Shown here: in pieces, positions 16,933-24,691 of the stretch
Position numbering within the stretch: the stretch's first letter is position 1
How the letters are laid out: each line of letters opens with the position of its first letter
NCBI RefSeq assembly: GCF_004368405.1
Contig: NZ_SBJH01000065.1
Span: 1 to 40,668 of the forward strand
Length of the DNA: 40,668 bases
Reading direction: 5' to 3'
Origin: Olivibacter sp. XZL3
GTDB lineage: Bacteria > Bacteroidota > Bacteroidia > Sphingobacteriales > Sphingobacteriaceae
Notes under the pieces: generated by a model
What the model was told of the DNA's origin: nothing
Databases searched by the model: none
The model's input: only the letters and a program-made list of their open reading frames with translations
Translations under genes and position numbers: made by a program

Positions 16933-19900
16933 AAATCAGATTCCTTGAGGTTAAGTGGTAGCGATAATACAAATGTATTAAAGTTTTCGTTAAGCTGGTT
17001 ATCCAAAATCAAACAGCCGCCATGCATTTCGGCTAATGATCTGGCCAAGGCCAAGCCCAAACCGCTGCCAATAGGCTTCGTATGCCCCTTCACACGATAA
17101 AATGGCTCGAAGATTTTTTCATGTAAATGTGTAGGAATACGTTCCCCATCGCTGGCAATGACGACCCGAAAAAACGCCTTCTCCGTATACAAGCGAATGA
17201 GAATTTTACCGGCAGCATATTTTAGCGCGTTGTTCAGCAGATTGCTCAGCATTTTATCGAAGGCTTCGGTGTCAACGTAAACCCATAGGCCTGTCTTTGG
17301 TAAGTCTAATTTTATTTTTATACGTTGTTCCAATGCTGTTGGGCCTAAGCGCTCCACTTGTTCTTTTAAGAACTGCACAACCTCCAGTCGCTGATACATC
17401 AATACAAAAGCCCGTTCTTCGGTCTTTCTGAAGTCAAGTAGCTGCCCGGAAAGCGCTAATAAACGGTTTGTGTTCTTTTCCATGATGAGCAGGTTTTTAC
17501 GAATAACCGGCACTTCGTCTACCTGCTTAATTATTTTCTCCATCGGCCCTTTTATCAGCGTGAGCGGCGTCCGTATTTCATGCGCCACCTGTGTAAAAAA
17601 CTCAATTTTCGCCCGATACATTTCTTCCTCCTTTTTATGGGCCAGTTGCTCCAGTTTCAACTTATTCTTCTCCCGTACGCGCTGATGATACATATGTACC
17701 AAATAATACACCAATAGTATGGCCAAAACGGCGTAACACAGGTAAGCCCAGGTGCTTGCCCAAAACGGAGGGGCTATATGGATCGCTAAGACAGCTTCCT
17801 TACCAATACGGGCGCCTAAGCTATTTACCGTACTCACCCGAAACGTATATTTGCCCGGCGGAAGTTCCGTAAAATAGGCCTTCCGGTTAGCTTGTAAATA
17901 GGTCCAATCGGGATCCAATCCGTCCATTTTATAAACATATTCCGTCATTTCGGGCGAGGTGTAACTAAGTGCCGCAAAGTCAATACTGAAGGTCGACTGG
18001 TTGTGCTTCAACACAATCGTATCGGTAAAAGTAATGGATCTTTCCAACGGAGAGCCTTTTTTGTCGACCGCCAAATCTTTATTATAAACTTGAAATCCGG
18101 TGAAATACACGGGCGGCACAAAGGATTTCTCTCGAAACCGCCGTGGATTAAAGCGGATCAAGCCTTTTACCGTTCCAAAATAAAGCAAGCCATCTGCTGC
18201 TTTAAAGGCTGCATTGTAATTGAACTGATCACTCAACAGTCCGTTTGCAACCCCGAACGAACGACTTGTTTCCGTGTCGGGATTGAACCGGATTAGGCCT
18301 TTCGAGGTACTGATCCAAAGATTCTGTTGATCATCCTCCAGCACGGTACATACCAGCAAGCTCTGCATCGGTTTTGGGAAGCCGAATCGCTTAAATATAC
18401 CGGTAGATTTCTCCAGTCGACAAAGCCCTTCTTCGGTAGCGATCCATAGTTCGCCCTTTTTCGTTTCCGTAATATAGGTCACCCGATTGCTCGATAACGT
18501 GGAACTATCCTGCTGTTGATGAGCGAATTTACCTCTTTTACCTGTTTTTGTATTATAGAAATATAAGCCATCCCGCCATGAACCGGCCCAAATGGTACCG
18601 TCCTTATCCTCAAAAAGCGAGGTATAAAAAATATGGGAAGGGAAATGAGGCATCAACTGGAAGCCATCTTTCCCGAACAAATACTGATAAATACCCCTGT
18701 CCGTTGCCAACAAAACCTCTCCGGAACGAAGCCGCAGCATGGTGTATATAAAGTTACTCCCTAGCTGTAAAGGCTCCTTAGAGGCGTAATAATGTTTGAA
18801 TACCTGTCCGGTCGAAATGCGCATCAAATTCAGGCCTTGATGAAAAGTCCCGACCCATAGGGTATCCCCCGTCACCAATAAGCCATGAATGTTAGGAGAC
18901 GACAATTCCTTTTCCCCTCCCTGTGCCGGAAAATGTTCAAATTTCCCCTGCTTTAACGACAACTTGTTCAGCCCTCCATTTTCTGTACCGATCCACAGGT
19001 TCCCATAGTCATCCGCTTTTATTTCGCGAACAGCGCTTCCTATTAAGCTATTCTCGCCTTTCCGTGGAAAGAACTTCTCAAAAAAGGTGTGTTGCTTATG
19101 ATAATAGCTGAGGCCTCCAAACCAAGAGCCGACCCAAATGCCTCCTTCAATATCACGGCAGATGGTGTAAACCGCATTATCGCTTATCGACCATTGGTTA
19201 CTATCCTCCTTTTTTAGATGTACAAATCGTTTATATTGGTCTTCGTAAATAAACACGCCCACCTCAGTAGCCGCCATATATTGCCCTTGATCGGTTTTCT
19301 TGATATCATGGACATAGATCGGCTGCCTATTTTCACTTTTCTCCAACAAATCCTGATAAGTTCCTGCATGCGGATACAGTACTTTTATACCTTGTTTCGC
19401 CGTGCCAATCCAAAGTCTGCTGCCTTCCTCGTCCCATAAAAGGCAAGTAATCGGCCTTGAACCGTTTGGAGCATGTTTTCCAAAAACTTCAAAGCGCTCA
19501 GTTTTTCCCGACTTAGGTTCAAGCAATTTAATCTCCCCATTACTCGAGCCAACCCAAGTGCCGGCATCGCTCACCGAAACGGCATCCACCGAGCTCATTC
19601 CCAGTTTTCCAAAGTTTTTCAGCTCGCCGGTTTCTACCTTATACCGTACCAGTGAAGAGAAGGCCGTATACCAAATGTTCCCCGCTCCATCTGCCTGAAT
19701 ATTGGCTATGGCTGCATCCCGGTGGTGTACAAAGTGATTAAATTGTTCCGTTAGCGGATTATAGATATAAATCCCAAGATCGGTTCCAACCCAAATATTC
19801 CCACGTCTATCCTCAAACAAGCTATGTACAAAATTATTTCCCAAGCTGAGTGAATCTTGTGGATTATGACTAAAGACTTTAAAGGTATACCCATCAAATC

Positions 19901-20078
19901 GGTTGAGGCCATCGCGTGTACCAAACCACATAAATCCTTTGCTGTCTTGCAAACTGCAAATCACAGCATTATTCGAAAGCCCGTTTTCAACCTGGTAGTG
20001 CTTGAAATAATAAGGTTGACAATAAAGTTGCTTGATACACAAACAGAGTAGGAATATGCTGATTAGTTTTCTTATCAT
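16926..20078 (-). CDS. Two-component sensor histidine kinase with periplasmic beta-propeller (split HTCS, sensor half)
   Basis: A signal sequence (1-20) is followed by many reg_prop blades (GFMWFGTRDGLNRFDG, GNIWVGTDLGIYIYN, GGIWVGSWFGGLSYY and others) forming the sugar-sensing propellers. A Y_Y_Y domain (about 690-770) and a transmembrane helix (about 778-795) come next. The HisKA domain has phosphoacceptor His833 in VAHEIRTPL, and the ATPase domain has NNALKYA (949-955) and GSGLGLALA (1004-1012). It stops at 1050 aa, before the receiver that a canonical HTCS carries in the same chain. The receiver/AraC half begins 7 nt earlier in another frame. Its promoter (20087-20117) leaves almost no leader. 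It is divergent from the tandem GH43 gene. The signal is probably a breakdown oligosaccharide of the PUL substrate. Confidence 0.94.
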   Translation of the reverse strand: MIRKLISIFLLCLCIKQLYCQPYYFKHYQVENGLSNNAVICSLQDSKGFMWFGTRDGLNRFDGYTFKVFSHNPQDSLSLGNNFVHSLFEDRRGNIWVGTDLGIYIYNPLTEQFNHFVHHRDAAIANIQADGAGNIWYTAFSSLVRYKVETGELKNFGKLGMSSVDAVSVSDAGTWVGSSNGEIKLLEPKSGKTERFEVFGKHAPNGSRPITCLLWDEEGSRLWIGTAKQGIKVLYPHAGTYQDLLEKSENRQPIYVHDIKKTDQGQYMAATEVGVFIYEDQYKRFVHLKKEDSNQWSISDNAVYTICRDIEGGIWVGSWFGGLSYYHKQHTFFEKFFPRKGENSLIGSAVREIKADDYGNLWIGTENGGLNKLSLKQGKFEHFPAQGGEKELSSPNIHGLLVTGDTLWVGTFHQGLNLMRISTGQVFKHYYASKEPLQLGSNFIYTMLRLRSGEVLLATDRGIYQYLFGKDGFQLMPHFPSHIFYTSLFEDKDGTIWAGSWRDGLYFYNTKTGKRGKFAHQQQDSSTLSSNRVTYITETKKGELWIATEEGLCRLEKSTGIFKRFGFPKPMQSLLVCTVLEDDQQNLWISTSKGLIRFNPDTETSRSFGVANGLLSDQFNYNAAFKAADGLLYFGTVKGLIRFNPRRFREKSFVPPVYFTGFQVYNKDLAVDKKGSPLERSITFTDTIVLKHNQSTFSIDFAALSYTSPEMTEYVYKMDGLDPDWTYLQANRKAYFTELPPGKYTFRVSTVNSLGARIGKEAVLAIHIAPPFWASTWAYLCYAVLAILLVYYLVHMYHQRVREKNKLKLEQLAHKKEEEMYRAKIEFFTQVAHEIRTPLTLIKGPMEKIIKQVDEVPVIRKNLLIMEKNTNRLLALSGQLLDFRKTEERAFVLMYQRLEVVQFLKEQVERLGPTALEQRIKIKLDLPKTGLWVYVDTEAFDKMLSNLLNNALKYAAGKILIRLYTEKAFFRVVIASDGERIPTHLHEKIFEPFYRVKGHTKPIGSGLGLALARSLAEMHGGCLILDNQLNENFNTFVLSLPLNLKESDLC

Positions 20079-20086
20079 GGTTAGTT

Positions 20087-20117
20087 CAAACTTAATATTT
20101 CTTTTTATTTAGAACAA
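20087..20117 (-). promoter_or_regulatory. Promoter of the sensor kinase (TTG-N20-TAAGTTTG)
   Basis: Minus-strand TAAGTTTG (20087-20094) is a perfect TAnnTTTG match, with TTG (20115-20117) 20 nt upstream. The start codon at 20076-20078 lies 8 nt beyond the element, so the mRNA would be nearly leaderless. A standard -33/-7 pair suits constitutive expression of the sensor. Confidence 0.6.
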
Positions 20118-20190
20118 GATCGTGTTCGATTTTAAGCCCACATAAGTAGCTACCAACTTATCTATTTAATAGGAGCTTCGTTGGATTTTA

Positions 20191-20219
20191 TTCGGACATT
20201 ATTCGGACCTCGTTCGGAT
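20191..20219. repeat. Three 7-bp direct repeats spaced at 11 bp (TTCGGAC)
   Basis: TTCGGAC (20191-20197), TTCGGAC (20202-20208) and TTCGGAT (20213-20219) start exactly 11 bp apart, about one helical turn. They lie in the 364-bp region (20079-20442) between the divergent kinase and tandem-GH43 genes. Such phasing would put the same face of each repeat on one side of the helix, as for a multimeric DNA-binding protein. No known motif was recognised. The rest of this region holds the kinase promoter and box D. Confidence 0.5.
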
Positions 20220-20364
20220 ACATCCGGGTAAAGTCATACTAAAATAATAGTAATGTCTTTAGTAATTCATTTTTATTATGCCAGTTGGTAGGACGATGGA
20301 CCTAACTTGCCCACCGTACACTGTCGCTGTATGGATTGAAAGTGCTGGATTGGAAAGAGGATTT

Positions 20365-20382
20365 GGCGAAAACTTGATACAA
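20365..20382 (+). promoter_or_regulatory. Shared PUL box, copy D (GGCGAAAACT-TGATACAA)
   Basis: It matches the box consensus fully in the left part, and the right part is TGATACAA. It lies on the plus strand, in the sense of the tandem GH43 gene. It ends 30 nt before the -7-like GTAATTTG (20413-20420), the same distance as copy B from its -7-like element. It thus has the orientation and spacing expected if all four boxes are functional. Confidence 0.5.
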
Positions 20383-20412
20383 TAATATGAGTAGATTTTC
20401 CCGTGGTTTTAC

Positions 20413-20420
20413 GTAATTTG
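20413..20420 (+). promoter_or_regulatory. -7-like element of the tandem GH43 gene
   Basis: GTAATTTG keeps the TTTG half of TAnnTTTG, and the TA is shifted by one base. It is weak on its own, as expected for an activated promoter. It lies 22 nt before the start codon. Confidence 0.35.
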
Positions 20421-20442
20421 AAAGACAATAGCCAATTATTAC

Positions 20443-22308
20443 ATGAAACGTTTTATCTTTTCGCTCCTAATGAGCTCATTGATCTATTATACTTCTTCTG
20501 GGCAAAGCATACAGAATCCAGTAATCAACCAGAATTTTCCTGATCCGACAATCATTTATGCAGATGGATTTTATTATGCCTACGCAACAAATAGCAAAGT
20601 TGGAGATCAAGTAACTCATATCCAAGTGGCTCGTTCTGAGGATTTGCAACGCTGGACTATTTTGGGCGATGCGCTCCCTGAGAAACCGGATTGGGCCGAT
20701 CGTGATTTTTGGGCCCCGCATGTGCTGTTTGATAGCACACTCCACCAATATGTGCTTTTTTACTCGGGCGAGTCCGGGAAGGGGAAATGCCTTGGTGTGG
20801 CCTATGCGAAGCAACCTGCTGGACCGTTTAAAGATTCGGGCAAACCTCTGTTATGCGGAAAAGGATTTGAGAACATTGACCCCATGGCTTTCGTTGACCC
20901 TAAGACGCACCAAAAACTACTTTATTGGGGCTCCGGACACCAAACGATCAAGGTGCAGGAGATGGCCGACGACTGGTCGACATTCAGTCCCAACTCGAAG
21001 CCTATCGATGTTATGCGCCCGGGACAAGAAGCGCAATACGACAAGTTAATTGAGGGTGCATGGGTCGACTACCATCAGGGCTACTACTACCTCTATTATT
21101 CAGGCGATAATTGTTGCGGTCCACAAGCTAATTATGCGATTATGATCGCCCGGTCCAAAAATCCTTTTGGCCCATTCCAACGACTGGGCTCCTTTAATCA
21201 TACCAATAGCAGCGTCTTGTTGGAAAAGGACAGCCTATGGTTGGCTCCCGGACACAATTCCATCTTTCGAGATCCAAACGGTACTACCTTTATCGCCTAC
21301 CATGCCATCCCCATCAATCAAGAAACAGGAAAAGCCGATAACGAGCATCGTGTAGCGCTTATTAAACAGATCGACTACCAAGACGGATGGCCTAAAGTAA
21401 AGGAAATGAAAATGGATAACGAACCCATTACGCTTGCCGATCCCACCATCTTTTATGATGACGGAATGTACTACTTATACGGCACCGGTGCGCCAGATGG
21501 CTTTCCGGTATACCGTTCAAGCGACTTAGCGAATTGGGAAGGACCTATTGGGCGGGCAGCGAACGGCCATGCCCTGCATAAAGACGATGCTTTCGGTACT
21601 CAAGGCTTTTGGGCCCCTCAGGTTTTTAAACACAAAAACCGATTCTATATGGCTTATACGGCAAACGAACAAATAGCCATTGCAAGCAGCGACAGCCCGC
21701 TCGGCCCTTTTAAACAAGACACCAAACAAGCGTTGAATGGACCTACCAAGCAGATTGATCCTTTTGTGTTTTTTGAGAACAACAAAATATACATTTATTT
21801 CGTGCGCCTGCAGGAAGGAAATCGCATTTATGGTGGGGAGCTCGCTACCGACTTGAGCCATATCAAAGAGGAAAGCGTGAAAGCCTGTCTTCATGCCAGC
21901 GACTCCTGGGAAAACACGGCTCAAGCAAGTTGGCCAGTTACAGAAGGGCCTACTGTTATCAAACATCAAGGGCTGTATTACCTGCTTTATTCCGCCAATG
22001 ACTTCCGTAATCCGGATTACGCCGTTGGCTACGCGACTGCCACGAATCCACTCGGCCCGTGGAAAAAACACAAAGGAAACCCGATCATAAGCAGGGAGTT
22101 AATAGGCCAGGAAGGAACCGGACATGGCGACTTGATTAAGGATAAAGAAGGCAAATGGCATTACGTGTTTCATACGCATTTCGACAAGGGTCAGGTTGCA
22201 CCGAGAAAAACGGCCTTGATCGATCTTCAGTTTGAGGATTCAAAAAATTCCCCGACCATTCAAGTGGATCCGAAGACCTTTAGGTTTTTAGGTAGTCAAG
22301 CAAAATAA
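20443..22308 (+). CDS. Secreted glycoside hydrolase with two GH43 domains (arabinofuranosidase/arabinanase type)
   Basis: The signal peptide covers about residues 1-20. Two five-bladed GH43 propellers lie in one chain. Domain 1 (about 25-315) has Asp34 in FPDPT, Asp147 in NIDPM and Glu204 in IEGAW. Domain 2 (about 328-615) has Asp333 in ADPT, Asp439 in IDPF and Glu501 in TEGPT. All three catalytic acids are thus kept in each half, so both may be active. The halves are only distantly similar, so this is an old fusion or duplication. GH43 enzymes mostly remove L-arabinofuranose or D-xylose; the arabinose-type context favours the former. It is transcribed away from the kinase gene and probably controlled by box D. 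Confidence 0.9.
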   Translation: MKRFIFSLLMSSLIYYTSSGQSIQNPVINQNFPDPTIIYADGFYYAYATNSKVGDQVTHIQVARSEDLQRWTILGDALPEKPDWADRDFWAPHVLFDSTLHQYVLFYSGESGKGKCLGVAYAKQPAGPFKDSGKPLLCGKGFENIDPMAFVDPKTHQKLLYWGSGHQTIKVQEMADDWSTFSPNSKPIDVMRPGQEAQYDKLIEGAWVDYHQGYYYLYYSGDNCCGPQANYAIMIARSKNPFGPFQRLGSFNHTNSSVLLEKDSLWLAPGHNSIFRDPNGTTFIAYHAIPINQETGKADNEHRVALIKQIDYQDGWPKVKEMKMDNEPITLADPTIFYDDGMYYLYGTGAPDGFPVYRSSDLANWEGPIGRAANGHALHKDDAFGTQGFWAPQVFKHKNRFYMAYTANEQIAIASSDSPLGPFKQDTKQALNGPTKQIDPFVFFENNKIYIYFVRLQEGNRIYGGELATDLSHIKEESVKACLHASDSWENTAQASWPVTEGPTVIKHQGLYYLLYSANDFRNPDYAVGYATATNPLGPWKKHKGNPIISRELIGQEGTGHGDLIKDKEGKWHYVFHTHFDKGQVAPRKTALIDLQFEDSKNSPTIQVDPKTFRFLGSQAK

Positions 22309-22312
22309 ACAC

Positions 22313-22370
22313 GTTGTTTCGACGAAAAGCAGTAACCTGGTGGCTTGTCTCGAGGTTCGCTCGAAACGAC
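22313..22370. repeat. REP-like inverted repeat between convergent genes
   Basis: GTTGTTTCGA near 22313-22322 and TCGAAACGAC at 22361-22370 form imperfect outer arms. An inner pair TCGAG/CTCGA surrounds GTTCG near 22349-22363. It fills most of the 95-bp gap between two convergent GH43 genes. The sequence resembles a TTTCGA-containing intergenic palindrome that I recall as common in Bacteroidota genomes. It may act as a bidirectional transcript end. Confidence 0.45.
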
Positions 22371-22403
22371 AAAAACTTAATACTTTTTAGACAGCTTTGC
22401 GTC

Positions 22404-23465
22404 TTATTTAGCGTTAAAAACCGGCGCCTCTTGCGAGGCAGCAGAGGCTCCCTGTCCCTTTATTTCAGGCCAACCATCCTTCCAATACAAGCGATCCATC
22501 AGTAAGACCCTGCGATTGGTACCATTGGTTAACTTTCCCTTGCGGGCATCGAAGCCATGATACAAAAACCAATCCTGCCCTTTATCGTCTGTAATAATGG
22601 GCGCGTTATGCCCCGTTCCTACAAATTGCTCATTCCCTTGAATTAATAGGGTACCGCGTCCTCTTTCGGTGATGGGTTGTCCCTCTTTATCCAAATAAGG
22701 GCCAAGCAGTTGCGTCGATCGTCCAACCAGCACGTGATACTTGCTGTTTAATCCTTCGCAACAAGACCCTTTTGATCCAAAGAAATAATAATATTCGCCT
22801 CTTTTGTGAATCATAACCGCCTCCCAATCGCCCGCGGCGATCTTCGTTTTTTTGTCGATATCGACAACCATCCTACCATCTTCACTAAGCTCAATGGCAT
22901 AGGTTCCTTGTGTTGGCAGGTCACTGAAGCTTCCCCAGAAAAGGTATTTTTTTCCGTTATCTTCAAAAAAACAAGGATCGATTGAATTGGGGACATCCAC
23001 TTCTACACTCGAAAAGACCTTCCCTTGGTCTATGAAATCGCCATTCAAGGAATCGGCAATTGCCAGCCCAATTCCCGGATCCGGATCTCCCCAAGTAGAA
23101 AAGGCATAATACATATAATATTTACCATTTACGCGATTCACATCCGGCGCCCAAATCCCGCCCTTTCCTTTCCATTGTGGTTTCTGCTTCAACGCATCCT
23201 TCACATAATGCCAATGAGTTAAATCCGCCGATTGTAACATCGGCACCAAGCGTTGACCGGCACCATCACCCCAATCGTCGGCCGTCCCAAACGCATAAAA
23301 CAAGCCGGTTTTCGAATCCCGTATTATGGAGGGGTCCGCTAATACAGGTTCGAAAACCGGATTGCTATAAGGAAGACTTAGGCCCTTGCTCCTCAAATGA
23401 TCCGGCTGCTGTGCAGCACATTCAAAAGCGAGACAAAGTAAAGAAAGCTTGAGAAATGTCCGCAT
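22404..23465 (-). CDS. Secreted GH43 family enzyme, arabinan endo-1,5-alpha-L-arabinosidase-like
   Basis: The signal peptide ends near residue 18 (FECAAQQ). A single GH43 propeller has Asp44 in LADPS, Asp163 in SIDPCF and Glu215 in DWEAVMIHKRGEYYYFFGS, the full catalytic triad. GTGHNAPIITDDKGQDWFLYHGFD is a typical late-blade signature of arabinanase-like members. Length 353 aa. It is the last gene of the susC2 operon, 6 nt after galM, and converges on the tandem GH43 gene. Endo versus exo action cannot be settled from sequence. It carries a chance 16-bp palindrome (22852-22867) inside the coding region. Confidence 0.88.
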   Translation of the reverse strand: MRTFLKLSLLCLAFECAAQQPDHLRSKGLSLPYSNPVFEPVLADPSIIRDSKTGLFYAFGTADDWGDGAGQRLVPMLQSADLTHWHYVKDALKQKPQWKGKGGIWAPDVNRVNGKYYMYYAFSTWGDPDPGIGLAIADSLNGDFIDQGKVFSSVEVDVPNSIDPCFFEDNGKKYLFWGSFSDLPTQGTYAIELSEDGRMVVDIDKKTKIAAGDWEAVMIHKRGEYYYFFGSKGSCCEGLNSKYHVLVGRSTQLLGPYLDKEGQPITERGRGTLLIQGNEQFVGTGHNAPIITDDKGQDWFLYHGFDARKGKLTNGTNRRVLLMDRLYWKDGWPEIKGQGASAASQEAPVFNAK

Positions 23466-23471
23466 AGCTAT

Positions 23472-24620
23472 TTATTTTACGACCGAAAAGACGTATTCCG
23501 AGCTCGTTTTGTACACCTTACCCGGATCCAAGATAATAGATGGAAAATTAGGCTGATTCACCGCATCCGGAAAATGCTGCGTCTCCAAAGCAATGGAGGT
23601 GCGGTAATCATCCTTAACACCACTTTTTAAGCTGTTCTGCCCTTTCATAAAATTACCTCCATAAAATTGCAGTCCGGGCTGATCGGTGAAGATCTGCATC
23701 ACGATACCGCTCTTATCTCCGGTCACCGTCGCGGCCAGTCCGTATTTACGCCCTTTGTTCAACACAAAATTATGGTCATAGCCACCACCGAATTGCAATT
23801 GCTCATCGTTTTGATCCACCCTGCTGCCAATGGTTTGTGCTGTTGTGAAATCGAACGGCGTGTTCTTCACAGCGGCCTGCTTGCCCAAAGGAATCAGCGT
23901 GCTGTCTACGGGCGTAAATTGATCGGCATTTATTTGTAAGAGATGATTATTAATGGTGCCAGCACCTTCACCATTTAAGTTAAAGAACGCATGATTGGTT
24001 AGGTTGACAGGCGTCCGCTTGTCGGTTGTTGCCTCATAATCGAATCGCAAGCCGTTATTGGCGGTTGCGGTATAAGTCACTTTAATATCCAGGTTTCCGG
24101 GAAAGTTCTCTTCTCCGTCCGGCGAATGGTAGCGCAACACGAGGGAGGAATCGCTCGATTGTTCCGCCTCCCATACAACATCCTGAAATCCTTTTTTACC
24201 TCCATGTAAGGTATTCTGTCCATTATTCGTAAAGATGCTATATGATTTGCCGTCCAGCTCAAACTTTCCCTTCGCGATCCGATTCCCAACGCGCCCGATG
24301 GTCGCACCATAATACGGTTCAGTCGAAGCCCGATATTGCGCCGCCGAAGCAAAGCCCAAAACCACATCTACCGGCTTACCGTTTTTATCCGGCACGGTTA
24401 AACTGACTACCCTTCCGCCGTAATTGGTGATGGTCGCCGTCAACCCTTTTCCATTACTAAGCGTATACAGTTTCACTGCTTTTCCATCCATCTCCCCGCC
24501 GAATTCCGTTGTATCCCTAGAATCCGTTGCGCCGCTTTGGTTTTCTTTAGGGCTGTTATTACATGCGAAAGCTACACAGCTTAGCATGATGCACACATAT
24601 CGTTTTATTTTCATATCCAT
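23472..24620 (-). CDS. galM: Aldose 1-epimerase (galactose mutarotase), exported lipoprotein
   Basis: Interconverts alpha and beta anomers of free hexoses. The lipobox VAFAC puts the lipidated cysteine at residue 20, so this copy works outside the cytoplasm, probably on sugars released by the PUL enzymes. Catalytic residues are visible: His139 in NTLHGG, His210 in LTNHAFFNL, Asp281 in GYDHNFVL and the general-base Glu346 in ALETQHFPDAVNQP. Length 382 aa including signal is normal. It lies between the GH2 gene (71 nt upstream, with a structured spacer) and GH43 (6 nt downstream). Confidence 0.94.
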   Translation of the reverse strand: MDMKIKRYVCIMLSCVAFACNNSPKENQSGATDSRDTTEFGGEMDGKAVKLYTLSNGKGLTATITNYGGRVVSLTVPDKNGKPVDVVLGFASAAQYRASTEPYYGATIGRVGNRIAKGKFELDGKSYSIFTNNGQNTLHGGKKGFQDVVWEAEQSSDSSLVLRYHSPDGEENFPGNLDIKVTYTATANNGLRFDYEATTDKRTPVNLTNHAFFNLNGEGAGTINNHLLQINADQFTPVDSTLIPLGKQAAVKNTPFDFTTAQTIGSRVDQNDEQLQFGGGYDHNFVLNKGRKYGLAATVTGDKSGIVMQIFTDQPGLQFYGGNFMKGQNSLKSGVKDDYRTSIALETQHFPDAVNQPNFPSIILDPGKVYKTSSEYVFSVVK

Positions 24621-24632
24621 CTTTTAAATAGA

Positions 24633-24690
24633 GGAAGCTAAAAACCCATCATGAAAAGATAGCACCTTTTAGCTTCCCCGTCATGCTATC
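24633..24690 (-). promoter_or_regulatory. Pseudoknot-capable element between the GH2 gene and galM
   Basis: The spacer holds two perfect complementary pairs in interlocked order. The 11-bp pair is GGAAGCTAAAA (24633-24643) with TTTTAGCTTCC (24667-24677). The 7-bp pair is GATAGCA (24658-24664) with TGCTATC (24684-24690). One arm of each lies in the loop of the other, so they form an H-type pseudoknot or two exclusive hairpins. In the transcript, the first hairpin to form ends in TTTTC, like a weak terminator, and the second would disrupt it. The element starts 2 nt after the GH2 stop and ends 12 nt before galM. This suggests attenuation or translational control of galM. Confidence 0.55.
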
Positions 24691-24691
24691 C

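Noticed and set aside
22852-22867. Perfect 16-bp palindrome TTGTCGATATCGACAA with the same core as the hexuronate operators
   Set aside because: It lies inside the GH43 coding sequence (VDIDKK region), far from a promoter. A palindrome of this size is expected by chance about once in 40 kb.
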